Shown here in pieces: positions 8,058-17,324 of a stretch of 36,664 nt of DNA. The notes beneath the pieces were generated by a model. That model was not told where the DNA came from, did not search any database, and was given only the letters and a program-made list of their open reading frames with translations. The translations under genes were made by a program, and so were the position numbers. Position 1 is the first letter of the stretch. Each line of letters begins with the position of its first letter. This stretch comes from Bodo saltans (lineage: Eukaryota > Euglenozoa > Kinetoplastea > Eubodonida > Bodonidae), in contig CYKH01001823.1 of NCBI GenBank assembly GCA_001460835.1, positions 888-37,551 of the forward strand, given 5' to 3'.

Positions 8058-9604
8058 TGTCTGTTGATGTGCACGTTGTATCCCCTCAAAAAATGAATTC
8101 ATCCCAGTTGATGAGATCCATGTGGCGGCCCACGCACCTAGCTTCCTTTTCAGCGACACGGTCTCAGTCTCCCTCAAATCAACGAAAAATGCCTACCAAC
8201 GATTTTTTGTGTCACAGAAGCAATCGCAAGATCAATAAAACACTGCGTTGACGAAGCTTCTTTCTTGAAACCTTGTTCTGCTCAATGGCTTTTTGGTACT
8301 TGCAAAAAATCTTTCGTGATTTTTTCAGATATTGATGAAGTTGTGAAAGGGCATTGAGCTGGTGCGCACCCCTTTTGTATTCGAAAAAAATAGCAATGCT
8401 TTTTGTGGTTCGTTTCTCGCCCTCTGTCAATTTGGAACGTTGCTTTTTGGATTTCGAAACGAAATCGGCACAGCGCGCACACGCACATTCACATGCACAC
8501 AAAACACTCCTCTCTTTCCCTCCACTCAAAACAACATTGTTCAATTGCTGTGTCCGACAAAGTGTTGTGAATTCTTCAAGAAGAAAATCAATCTCGACGC
8601 TCCCCCCAACCTCGCGGCCTCGACCACTCTCACTCGCGCGCAAAAAAAAAACAAACAAAACACAAAACAAGAAAAAAACAAACAAAACAGCATCAAAGAT
8701 TCAAATCAAGAACAAACGAAAAAGAAGAAATTCTTCTCCTCCCTTGTTTCCTATCTTCTACTTTCTCTCTTCGAATGAGAATCGCCGAATGATGTGCTGC
8801 TGTGTGTTTGTGTGATGCTGTGATCGGTTTTCGTTCTTGAAACACAGGTGCTTTGTTTTTGACCTCCTATTTCTCGTCAATTTTTACCTTTCTTCAATTT
8901 GTTCCCCTTTCACACGCTTATCTGCTATCGCGTACCAAGTCTCGCGCCCCTCTCCCCATGTTGTCCCCGTTTTTTCTTTTGGGAGAATATTTTGGTGCCA
9001 CGCCTCTTTACGCTGCGTAGGGGTTGTGAAAAGAAAAGAAAAAAATGAGACTTCACTCACAAAAGAAGGACCTCTCCTCAGAACCCATCATCATATCCTT
9101 CAACAACACGTCAAACGAAAACAAAAAGAATAACACAGGCACCGCATGAATTGAGGCGCTACAATGCGATGCCAAGTGCTGCGTGTGTTTGTGATGTGTG
9201 TGTGTTATCACAACCGCAGGTGCACAGACAAGATGATCAAAATGATGCACAAAGCAATCACACTCACGCGCACGCTGGTGGAAACAAAAAAGACGCAGCG
9301 GGAAATGAAAGCAAATTTTTTTTTATATGAGCACCCAATACTTGAAGATAACTTTCTTCCCTACTCGCAGTGCCTTTCCCTCTCTACACACACCCACACT
9401 CTTTCTGTTCTATCGCCCACATCCCTCCTGCTATTTATTTTTCTGTTCTTGTGATGAAATGAATGAAACACGCTATCGCTACATTGCAAATCAAAAAAAA
9501 GTCAACATTTTTTTAAAAAAACTAACTAAAAAGATCAGAAAACATGATTTTCTTTCCAATTTTTGTTTTATCGCATCAAAGATCAAGAAAGAAGAAACGT
9601 GAGA
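8058..9604 (+). other. Long non-coding interval, probable 3' UTR of the CCCH/polyQ gene
   Basis: About 1.5 kb without a convincing coding region. It contains A-rich and C/A-rich tracts (8640-8715), T-rich stretches, and several short ORFs whose composition (Lys/Asn or Phe/Leu/Ser runs) only mirrors low complexity. A T/C tract at about 9549-9570 followed by AG at 9580-9581 is the likely splice acceptor of the next gene. A long, U-rich 3' UTR would fit an autoregulated RNA-binding-protein mRNA, but this is inference. Confidence 0.6.
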
Positions 9605-10354
9605 ATGTCAAGCAATGCTTCTGCTACACGAATCTTAGTTCAAGAATGGCGCGCTGCTGCGGATGAAAAAGTTCGGCAAGAAGTCGTTAGAGATGAACTT
9701 CATCGTGCTGCATTATCATTAGTATCAGAGCACAAGGCTGTTCTAGAAGCGTGGTCGGTTCAGAAAGCCACGTCAGAGAATGTCATCAACGTGATCGTGG
9801 AAGAGGTGAACGTTAAGCAACAAGAACTTGCTGCGATGGAGAAAGAGACAATGGCGCTCTCAGATAAGATCAAAGAACGTCGAAAGAAGATTGACGACGA
9901 CAAGCGGATTATCCAGCTTCGCGATGAAGAGGCCGACCGCAAAGTTAAGTCGCTGATGGAAAAAGAAGCAACGGCAAAGATTCACATCAAAGAATTTCGA
10001 GAAGCGCGCGATGTCGCTCAAACGAAGCTGAAGAAAACAATCGAAGCGACCGAAGCTGCCATCCCCCGCGAGCAAGAAGAGCAACAACGCCGAATTTCTG
10101 CTATTCGAGCCAAAACAGAAGAGATCGAGAAGCTCATTGTACAAGAAGCGAAGCAGTGGGACGTGGAATGTGCTGGACGAGAGTACGAATCATTGCACAC
10201 TGCAAACCGCGCGCTAGAGTCTGAGCTCAAACATGCAACAGAGGCCAAACTCATGTGGTCTGAAGCGCTTCAGTCGCTTTCACAGCAAAGTAATAGATCG
10301 GCGGCAATGTCCAATGAAATTGCACAGCTTCGTCGAATGATCACCACCGATTGA
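9605..10354 (+). CDS. Coiled-coil protein, hypothetical
   Basis: A 249-residue, highly charged protein rich in Glu, Lys, Ala, Arg and Gln. Nearly the whole length after residue 25 shows heptad-like spacing of hydrophobics and is predicted to be a long coiled coil; there is almost no proline. Cys occurs once. No enzymatic or membrane feature is visible. Such proteins in kinetoplastids are often cytoskeletal or flagellar structural components, but nothing here shows that. The start is the first ATG after the acceptor at 9580-9581; the in-frame TTG further upstream lies in the pyrimidine tract. Confidence 0.85.
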   Translation: MSSNASATRILVQEWRAAADEKVRQEVVRDELHRAALSLVSEHKAVLEAWSVQKATSENVINVIVEEVNVKQQELAAMEKETMALSDKIKERRKKIDDDKRIIQLRDEEADRKVKSLMEKEATAKIHIKEFREARDVAQTKLKKTIEATEAAIPREQEEQQRRISAIRAKTEEIEKLIVQEAKQWDVECAGREYESLHTANRALESELKHATEAKLMWSEALQSLSQQSNRSAAMSNEIAQLRRMITTD

Positions 10355-10568
10355 AAGGGGAAGTGCCACCCAAAATCTGCATAGATCAAAATGGGAGAGA
10401 TGGAGAACCTTGCCAGCCCACAGGAAATGAGAAGCACCTTCACTAGACGCATTCGTACACCTTTTAAAAAACACATTTTTAGACTACCCCCAGTTCCATC
10501 CACAAAACTATAAATGCGTAACCGTCCATGAGATCCACCATGACTCGAATTTTCAATGTAGCGATCCT
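10355..10568 (+). other. Short intergenic region
   Basis: No gene seen. It contains the 3' end of the coiled-coil mRNA and leads into the acceptor of the RRM gene. Two ATGs at 10528 and 10540 are in frame with the RRM ORF but precede the pyrimidine tract, so they are probably removed by trans-splicing. Confidence 0.5.
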
Positions 10569-10608
10569 TGTTTTTGTTTTCCTATTTTCTGTGTGGAGAC
10601 GAAGCAAC
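10569..10608 (+). promoter_or_regulatory. Trans-splice acceptor of the RRM gene, deciding its start
   Basis: A T/C-rich tract (10569-10592) is followed by AG at 10597-10598 and 10603-10604, just before ATG 10609. The same tract read as protein gives a false transmembrane-like segment (V-F-V-F-L-F). Using this site sets the start at 10609 and gives a soluble RNA-binding protein. Confidence 0.65.
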
Positions 10609-10926
10609 ATGTCAGAAGGGCCACCGGTATCACCAGCGAACCCAGCCGGCATCACAATTGTGGTGCTTCACAGCCCACAAAGCCACGATGATGCGTTACT
10701 GCAGCTGTGCAGCAGCTTTGGCGATGTCGCAACATTCGCGAGAACCTCGCACACACAAGTCGAGGTGATGTACGAAGAACAAGAGGACGCTAACGCCGCT
10801 TGCGGCAACCTCAACGGAATGTCATTCCATGGTGTTTTCCTTCACGCTCAAAGTTTGCAAGAGTTGAGAAGAGCGAAGCAGCAACAATTTTCGGGGAGGG
10901 GCAGAGGCGGCTTTCGGCACAGGTGA
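10609..10926 (+). CDS. Small RRM-type RNA-binding protein with RGG-like tail
   Basis: Starting at ATG 10609 the product has 105 residues. After a Pro-rich leader (to about residue 13) a single beta-alpha-beta-beta-alpha-beta RRM pattern follows: I-T-I-V-V-L as an RNP2-like strand, a helix with L-L-Q-L-C-S-S-F-G, an RNP1-like strand Q-V-E-V-M-Y that lacks the usual aromatics, the D-A-N-A-A-C-G-N-L-N-G helix and loop typical of RRMs, and a final strand. The tail G-R-G-R-G-G-F is RGG-like. It is likely to bind RNA or protein as a single-domain adaptor; weak RNP1 conservation leaves the RNA contact uncertain. An ORF start 81 bases earlier would add a hydrophobic N-terminus, which I attribute to the splice tract. 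Confidence 0.72.
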   Translation: MSEGPPVSPANPAGITIVVLHSPQSHDDALLQLCSSFGDVATFARTSHTQVEVMYEEQEDANAACGNLNGMSFHGVFLHAQSLQELRRAKQQQFSGRGRGGFRHR

Positions 10927-11000
10927 TATGTATCTCACCTAAGGTTTTGATTTTTGGAGCGTGGAGTCTGCATCCCAGTGTCAGTGGGTTAGAACGACGT

Positions 11001-11070
11001 TTGTTTATTGAACCTTTCTTACATTTTTTACAAGGAAAGAAAAAAAATCGAGAAACTATTAAGAAATCAC
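11001..11070 (+). promoter_or_regulatory. Trans-splice acceptor and 5' UTR of GMP synthase
   Basis: A T-rich tract (about 11001-11030) is followed by AG at 11033-11034, then an A-rich 5' UTR of about 36 bases before ATG 11071, which begins directly at the first beta strand of the amidotransferase domain. Confidence 0.55.
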
Positions 11071-12381
11071 ATGCACGACTATGTGGTGATCCTCGACGCT
11101 GGTTCGCAGTTTGGTAAAGTCATCGATCGCAAAGTTCGCGAGCTGCACGTCGAGACAAAAATTCTGCCATTGGACACCCCAACGGCAACTCTTCGAGATG
11201 ATGAAAACATCAAGGCGGTCATTATTAGCGGTGGCCCATCGAGTGTCTACGGTGATGACGCACCGAAGTTCAACGCTGACCTTTTCACTGAGTTAGGGAA
11301 GCCAATTCTTGGCATCTGCTACGGTATGCAGCTTATGACATTGGTTCTCGGAGGAACCATCGAGCGAAAAGCGGTGCGTGAAGATGGGCAAGATTGTGTA
11401 GATTGCGACACAACATGCCCCTTATTTGCCGGCATGGACGCGAAGCAACTGGTATTGCTGACCCACGGTGACAGTGTCGGCAGTTGCGGTGATCAATTCA
11501 AAACGGTTGCAGTCAGCCCCAGTGGAATTGTTGCAGCGGTTGCTCACCGAGAAAGACTCCTGTTTGGCGTTCAGTTTCACCCGGAGGTCGATTTAACTGT
11601 CAACGGAGTTGCCATATTCAAAAATTTCCTCACCGTTGCAAAATGTTCGTTCGGCTTTACGATGGCAGATCGTGAGACAACCGCGATCAACCACATTCGA
11701 GAACGCACGAGTGACGGCCAAAACGTTTTGTGCTTGGTGTCGGGAGGAGTAGATAGCACTGTTTGTGCAGCGTTGCTACTGAAAGCTCTGGGACCAGAAC
11801 GTTTGATCTGCATCCACATCGACCACGGCTTCATGCGTGAGGGTGAAAGTGCCGCAGTTGTCGAGGCTTTGTCCGTGATTGGCGTCGTGGTGCATCGAAT
11901 CGACGCCGCTGAGGACTTTGCGAATGCTACCACAGAAGTTCCCGCCAAAGGCAGCCGCGAAGCGTACATCACTCGCAAGCTGAAGGACTGTGTATCCCCT
12001 GAGGATAAGCGTCACATCATTGGGAACACATTTATGAAAGTGTGTGACAATGTGACAGCATCGATGAATCTGGATGTTGACAAACTGCTGCTTGCGCAAG
12101 GAACACTTCGCCCAGACTTGATTGAGTCCGGGTCGCACTTGGCATCTAGCAAGGCTGACGCAATCAAAACGCATCACAATGACACTGAGCTTGTGCGAAT
12201 TTGGCTGACGCAATCAAAACGCATCACAATGACACTGAGCTTGTGCGAATTTTGCGGAGCCGTGGGAGGATTATTGAACCGCTGTCTGAGTACCATAAGG
12301 ATGAAGTGCGTGAGCTTGGTCGAAACCTTGGGCTGCCTGATGCGCTTGTCATGCGTCAACCTTTTCCTGGCCCTGGCCTAG
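11071..12381 (+). CDS. GMPS: GMP synthase (glutamine-hydrolysing), 5' part of a frame-broken gene
   Basis: GMP synthase converts XMP to GMP using ATP and glutamine, the last step of guanylate synthesis and salvage from xanthine. The class-I amidotransferase domain (about residues 1-200) has the nucleophile elbow G-I-C-Y-G-M-Q, the Q-F-H-P-E catalytic His/Glu block and an early G-G-P-S-S-V. The ATP-pyrophosphatase domain begins with the PP-loop S-G-G-V-D-S-T and continues through L-A-Q-G-T-L-R-P-D and A-D-A-I-K-T-H-H-N-D. Immediately after that motif a perfect 50-bp tandem duplication (12153-12252) shifts the frame; residues encoded after about 12203 are nonsense and end at 12381. The homologous sequence continues in another frame from about 12203. 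Confidence 0.93.
   Translation: MHDYVVILDAGSQFGKVIDRKVRELHVETKILPLDTPTATLRDDENIKAVIISGGPSSVYGDDAPKFNADLFTELGKPILGICYGMQLMTLVLGGTIERKAVREDGQDCVDCDTTCPLFAGMDAKQLVLLTHGDSVGSCGDQFKTVAVSPSGIVAAVAHRERLLFGVQFHPEVDLTVNGVAIFKNFLTVAKCSFGFTMADRETTAINHIRERTSDGQNVLCLVSGGVDSTVCAALLLKALGPERLICIHIDHGFMREGESAAVVEALSVIGVVVHRIDAAEDFANATTEVPAKGSREAYITRKLKDCVSPEDKRHIIGNTFMKVCDNVTASMNLDVDKLLLAQGTLRPDLIESGSHLASSKADAIKTHHNDTELVRIWLTQSKRITMTLSLCEFCGAVGGLLNRCLSTIRMKCVSLVETLGCLMRLSCVNLFLALA
12153..12252 (+). repeat. Perfect 50-bp tandem duplication inside GMP synthase
   Basis: Bases 12153-12202 are repeated exactly at 12203-12252. The unit encodes the conserved A-D-A-I-K-T-H-H-N-D region once in each of two frames. 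Because 50 is not a multiple of three, the duplication breaks the reading frame. Zero divergence means it is either very recent or an assembly artefact. Confidence 0.97.
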
Positions 12382-13196
12382 CCATTCGAACCCTGTGCAC
12401 CGAAGCACCTGCAGTAGGGGCTCCATTTGAAGCCACCGAAAGTTTCTTACGGAAGCTTGAGGAGTCTTCTGCGGATTCAAACGCCACTACTACCACGACC
12501 GATCGTATTCTCGCACAAGCAGCCACTATCGTTCGCGAGCTTGATCTTGCACTTGCAGTCTTACCCATTCAAACAGTTGGCGTCCAAGGAGATGGAAGGA
12601 CGTACTCCAATGCTGTTGTCCTCTCATCGAAGAACGGTGGTGGTGCTGACCACCGCAACGCGTCGACGACACCGTGGACGACGGAGGAGTGGTCACAGCT
12701 GCTCCACTTAGCTCGATTGATTCCCCAAGTTGCCCATCACGTAAATCGAGTGGTGTTTGCATTTGGTGCTCCTATCGGCACGAGCCCCAGAACGGTGACT
12801 CCAACGACACTGCAACTTGACACGCTGGAGCGTATTCGGAGCGCTGATCATATTGTTGGCCGTTATATTTCAGAGTTCCACCTCGTCAAGAAACTTAGCC
12901 AAGTTCCGGTGGTGTTGATACCACTTGGGTTTGAGAAGGGTGATACGGCTCACAGTGTTGTGATCCGAACATTTCTTACAAACGATTTTATGACTGGCAA
13001 ACCTGCCACACCTGGTTCTGAGTTCTTACCTCATGAGGCATTGGCGGCAATGGTGGCCGGAGTTCAACAGCTTACCTTCGTGGGACGGGTTCTTTTCGAT
13101 TTGACTGCGAAACCTCCAGGATGCGAAACCTCCAGGAACGACAGAATGGGAATGATCGAAATTTTTTTCCCCCGAAGAACGACAATGGAGAAATAA
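12201..13196 (+). CDS. GMPS: GMP synthase, 3' part (displaced by duplication)
   Basis: This frame resumes the ATP-pyrophosphatase domain and carries the C-terminal XMP-binding/dimerisation domain, including the family signature P-F-P-G-P-G-L-A-I-R. The dimerisation domain has a moderate insertion rich in Thr/Ser/Gly compared with bacterial GuaA, as in eukaryotic enzymes. Near the end, a second perfect tandem duplication (16 bp, 13106-13137) shifts the frame again and replaces the expected K-P-P-G-T-T-E-W-E ending with an unrelated 20-odd residue tail that stops at 13196. Without the two duplications the gene would end at 13153-13155 and encode about 672 residues. It has no start or acceptor of its own. 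Confidence 0.92.
   Translation: MADAIKTHHNDTELVRILRSRGRIIEPLSEYHKDEVRELGRNLGLPDALVMRQPFPGPGLAIRTLCTEAPAVGAPFEATESFLRKLEESSADSNATTTTTDRILAQAATIVRELDLALAVLPIQTVGVQGDGRTYSNAVVLSSKNGGGADHRNASTTPWTTEEWSQLLHLARLIPQVAHHVNRVVFAFGAPIGTSPRTVTPTTLQLDTLERIRSADHIVGRYISEFHLVKKLSQVPVVLIPLGFEKGDTAHSVVIRTFLTNDFMTGKPATPGSEFLPHEALAAMVAGVQQLTFVGRVLFDLTAKPPGCETSRNDRMGMIEIFFPRRTTMEK
13106..13137 (+). repeat. Perfect 16-bp tandem duplication at the end of GMP synthase
   Basis: Bases 13106-13121 recur exactly at 13122-13137. The duplication occurs within the K-P-P-G codons just before the expected stop and shifts the frame by one. Combined with the 50-bp duplication the total insertion is 66 bases, a multiple of three, but the stretch between them is still read out of frame. 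Confidence 0.95.
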
Positions 13197-13653
13197 GGAA
13201 GAAAAAAAAAGGTACCATTTTTTCGAATTTGCTCTTTTCTCCGTCCCGTTGCATCTTCAATATTTTGTCCTTCTTTTTTGTAACTCCGATTTGTGTTCAC
13301 TTCAAGACGAAAAGCATTACAGCAACCTTACACAAGACTCTTTAGCAAGAGAAGGATTTCCTAACGAAAGTACAAAGGAAATTCTCTTTTCAAATACGCG
13401 TGGAACTCCAATCACAAAGGAAGACACTTTTACGAGAACATATTCACTCTGCATTTCACTGTACTAGACCACAGTGAATTTCCCCGTTCTCAAACTCTTC
13501 CATCCGCAGCCACGCTTATTTACAAACTTAGCATCAACCAACACATCACATCCAACAATCCGAGCGAGCGACAAGAAAGAAGCCGTCCGCCAATCAAATT
13601 TTCCATCGCTGTCAGAAAGAAGATTTATACTTCCCTTTATTCAGACAGTTTGC
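13197..13653 (+). other. Intergenic region before the assembly gap
   Basis: No convincing gene. A T/C-rich stretch lies at about 13215-13280 and A/C-rich sequence follows. An ORF reads through the gap in the frame of the next gene but has no ATG and low-complexity composition here, so I treat it as UTR/intergenic. Confidence 0.55.
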
Positions 13654-13953
13654 NNNNNNNNNNNNNNNNNNNNNNNNNNNNNNNNNNNNNNNNNNNNNNN
13701 NNNNNNNNNNNNNNNNNNNNNNNNNNNNNNNNNNNNNNNNNNNNNNNNNNNNNNNNNNNNNNNNNNNNNNNNNNNNNNNNNNNNNNNNNNNNNNNNNNNN
13801 NNNNNNNNNNNNNNNNNNNNNNNNNNNNNNNNNNNNNNNNNNNNNNNNNNNNNNNNNNNNNNNNNNNNNNNNNNNNNNNNNNNNNNNNNNNNNNNNNNNN
13901 NNNNNNNNNNNNNNNNNNNNNNNNNNNNNNNNNNNNNNNNNNNNNNNNNNNNN
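13654..13953. other. Assembly gap (300 N)
   Basis: Exactly 300 undetermined bases join two contigs. The size may be an estimate. The splice acceptor, and possibly N-terminal codons, of the following gene could be hidden in it. Confidence 0.99.
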
Positions 13954-14004
13954 AACTGTGCTTCCCAAGTAGTGTCATTCCTCAGCACCACCACATCAGC
14001 TGTG

Positions 14005-14391
14005 ATGTCCGCTAACAACAACAACAACACAACAACAACAACAACAAACGTTGTCGCCCCCTCGCAACAAGCATCGGAAAACATCTCCTCGTTGGGGATT
14101 TGGTATGTTGGCCAAGGGATCGCCTTGTCTTCACGCCAGTACTCAGTCCTTGCGTTATCGCACCACATTCTAACACCCAACAACTTGGTTGCTGCTGATT
14201 CATTATGCGACGCAGCACATCAACAACAGCAACAAGCGGAGGATAACATCGACATCAGCAATGGTTATTGTTACACTCCCGTATACAAGTCTGTGGTCCT
14301 GGTTGGCATATGCCAATTTGCGTACTCAAACTTCATCCAAAGCGCAAGGGCCCAGGCGCAGATCAATGTTCTGCAAAACCTCCAGCAATGA
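14005..14391 (+). CDS. Small hypothetical protein with Asn/Thr-rich N-terminus
   Basis: From the first ATG after the gap the ORF encodes 128 residues. Residues 4-14 are Asn then Thr runs from an AAC/ACA repeat; the body has short hydrophobic beta-like stretches (I-W-Y-V-G-Q-G-I-A-L, Y-K-S-V-V-L-V-G-I-C) around a glutamine run, and ends with a polar helix. I do not recognise the fold. The frame remains open back to the gap, so a longer N-terminus is possible, though an AG at 13984-13985 could be the acceptor. The codon pattern after the repeat looks coding. Confidence 0.65.
   Translation: MSANNNNNTTTTTTNVVAPSQQASENISSLGIWYVGQGIALSSRQYSVLALSHHILTPNNLVAADSLCDAAHQQQQQAEDNIDISNGYCYTPVYKSVVLVGICQFAYSNFIQSARAQAQINVLQNLQQ
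14014..14048 (+). repeat. AAC/ACA trinucleotide repeat (Asn-Thr run)
   Basis: Five AAC codons are followed by six ACA codons. One register change within the repeat makes the same trinucleotide tract code first for Asn and then for Thr. Confidence 0.85.
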
Positions 14392-15125
14392 GCGCGTAGC
14401 GCTTTTCCGCATTCACTTCCGCAGATCAACTTGCTTTTTGCTCCTTTTCCCCATTGTTATTTTTATATTTATTTCTTTCCGGTACTTTCCACATTTTTAT
14501 TTGTGCCCAAGCGCCCCTGTTCGTTCTTGTCTCTCCGGTTTCACCCAATTATTTCCGTACACGATGATGTACTTGTTCTTTGGGGAAAGCCAGAGTTATG
14601 TTAAGTAACCCCTTGGCGAGCACGATCAAAGGTATGCAAACGTTTCTTTGGCAAATCAGAAATGGACAACGCATACAATTCGCAACAAAGACAGAGCAGA
14701 GCCATCAAAAAGAAACACACACGAACACAAGAGAAGTTACCACAAAAACACCAATCACTAAAGAAAAGAACGAGAAAAAAAAAAAAACCCTGAAAACTAT
14801 CCGAGGTGAGAAGGTGCATTTATTTTGGGGAGGCATCACTCAAGCGATCAAGTCAACTGAAGACCACGAACGCAGCACATCGTCAAAACAACCAGCGAAC
14901 TAACAAATACGAACAAACAATCAAACACAGACAAGATGAACGACAAAAAAACAAACAAGGGACATGTAATCATATGATCATTACTTCCACTTCACTTCAC
15001 TCTCAAAATTCCAAAAACAACAACAACAACAAAACGAAACCGAGAAAAACAAAAAAAAACAAAACAACAAAATCATCTTACGACACAATGGAAACGTTGA
15101 ACGCAAGTCAAATAATAATATTGTG

Positions 15126-15149
15126 CACACACACACACACACACACACA
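15126..15149 (+). repeat. (CA)12 microsatellite
   Basis: Twelve CA units in tandem in non-coding sequence. Confidence 0.95.
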
Positions 15150-16754
15150 AAGTTGAAACGTCGTAGTGCTTCGGACAATCAAGAATGGTCGCGTGCATCT
15201 GGCTTTTTTTTTTTTTTTGTATTCTCCCCCCACCAAAGGCACTACTTTGCAGTGTTGTTTGCACTTTCCCATCCCTGCTCTCCCATTTTTTATTACCACC
15301 CCACAATTCTATTAAAGAAAGGATTTTCCAAAGTGTATTTCTCAGGACAATTTTTTTGTCCAGAATGCTGTTATTGACCAAAGTCAAAACGTTCACTTTC
15401 ATTTTTATCCCAGTAATGCTGTTGCATTTACATGCCAACACCAGATTCATTTTCCATCCCCACCCCACCCCCTGTCCATTTCCTCTCTCGCAACTCCTTT
15501 TACAGGCCACTCTTAAAAAACAATTTTAGCACCTCCACCCACGCAAGATTTCCTCTTTCCCTTATTTGCGCCAGCCTCTCACTAACTCTTCCTTGTGTGC
15601 TTGCTCTACTTCCTTTTTTCTCGCAACAACAACAACAAAAACAACAAAAACCCCCCGACGCCAAAACGCGTGACACTCAACATTCACATTGACAAAAAAA
15701 GCAAACAAATTCGAAGTGCGAATTGATCACACAGACACAGAGGCGCTTGATTTCCCGTGTGTTGGAACCCGGTTTTTTTTTGTGCCCAGCCTGTTTGACT
15801 GTCTTCTTCGCGTTGAGAACTTTCTTTTCCCCCGAAATTAGAGCTCGCGTGGCGCAAACACGTCGGTGTTTTGAACGATTTTTCATCCCCATGGAACAAA
15901 AGCGATACGGGAAGCATGACAAACACAAGCAACAAAAACTGCAAGTGCAGAGGATTGGTAAGGTTCTTGCGGCTTCAAGGTTGGCAAAACCCAGTGAACA
16001 GGTTGCCTCATGTTCAGTTGAAGCGCAGGCCCTTTTCCCGATGTCTCGCTCTTCAAGAATGAGTCTCTATTTTCTCCAAACAGCATTCCTGCGATTTCTT
16101 TGATTAGTCCCTTCCTTCCTCAAACAGTAAAACAAAACAAAACAAAACCCCCCAAAAACAATGGAAAGCAGAGCTTTGCTTTCAAGGTCAAATCGCTTCA
16201 TCATTTTCCCTATCTCGCATTTTTCTACTTACCCCTCCACTTCCCTATGCCTCAACCAAGCAATCATGCTGCTTTCTTTTGTGCGTACTGTTGTTATCTT
16301 TATTGTTTCACTTTCGCAACCACTCCCTCTCTCTCTCTACGCTATTTTCAATGCGCTTTTCTTTCCCCCATTTGAGATGTTTTTTCACAGGAAGAGCTGT
16401 TAGTTGATATTGTATTTCTGGATTGATTTGGAGACGTGCGACATTTGGTCCTTCTAAACACACAGTACTTCCTATCCACCCCCCTCCACAACTCTAAGCT
16501 GCAACACTTGTCAGGGAAAAAGAAAAAAATAAGAGATGTTAACAACAATGTGAAACAAACATCATACACGCCACACGACGCAACACAATTTTTCCATCCC
16601 TTTGAAAGCACGCACGAAACCAAACGAAAACAACAACAAAAACAAACACACACGCGTTTTGTTATCAGAGCTGATTTCGATGCTCCGCCAGTGGCTATCC
16701 ATTTGTTCCTCAAATGGCCCGCTTTCTCCCTCCCTTCTTCTCTGGGTACGTTGA

Positions 16755-17324
16755 CCACCACCTCTCTCATCTTTCGTCGGGGAAGCCACTTCTTTTTTCC
16801 CCCATCCATCATTCAAAGATCTCTCGAGTCTTTTCTTCCTTTCTTTGAGCGTCATTCCCCATCTACTGGTTAGCATGCTTTCCCCTCGCTGGATTGCATT
16901 TACTTCTTCGTTTTATTAATTTTTTTGTCCTTGGATTCGCAACAGAAAATACAAAGCAGTGCCCCTCTCGAAAATCAGCCAGAAAAAATCGAGCTCGCAA
17001 TGAGAGTTACAGTTCGCCTTTTTTCTTGTTCTTCCTTTCCACCACCTCTCTCATCTTTCGTCGCCCAAGCCACTTCTTTTTTCCCCCATCCATCATTCAA
17101 AGATCTCTCGAGTCTTTTCTTCCTTTCCTTGAGCGTCATTCCCCATCTACTGGTTAGCATGCTTTCCCCTCGCTGGATTGCATTTACTTCTTCGTTTTAT
17201 TAATTTTTTTGTCCTTGGATTCGCAACAGAAAATACAAAGCAGTGCCCCTCTCGAAAATCAGCAAGAAAAAATCGAGCTCGCAATGAGAGTTACAGTTCG
17301 CCTTTTTTCTTGTTCTTCCTTTCC
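16755..17324 (+). repeat. 284-bp tandem duplication, two copies, about 98% identical
   Basis: Copy 1 starts at 16755 and copy 2 at 17039; they match at a constant offset of 284 bases through 17324. Differences seen are a GGG/CCC block near 16780 versus 17064, one T/C, and one C/A change. The real divergence indicates a genuine duplication rather than an assembly error. The unit is T/C-rich with AG sites, so each copy carries something resembling a splice-acceptor tract. The short ORFs in it are low-complexity and not credible as proteins. Confidence 0.93.

Noticed and set aside
8354-8815. Overlapping ORFs of 138-153 codons after the polyQ gene
   Set aside because: Composition is Lys/Asn/Thr or Ser/Pro low complexity produced by A/C and T/C tracts in a probable 3' UTR.
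9520-9535. AACTAAC string, possible start of a spliced-leader exon
   Set aside because: The bases after it do not match a spliced-leader exon and no downstream 5' splice site or Sm-like element is evident.
15891-16103. 70-codon ORF starting MEQKRYGKHDK
   Set aside because: No domain, no clear codon bias, surrounded by low-complexity sequence; kept only as a remark in the non-coding block.
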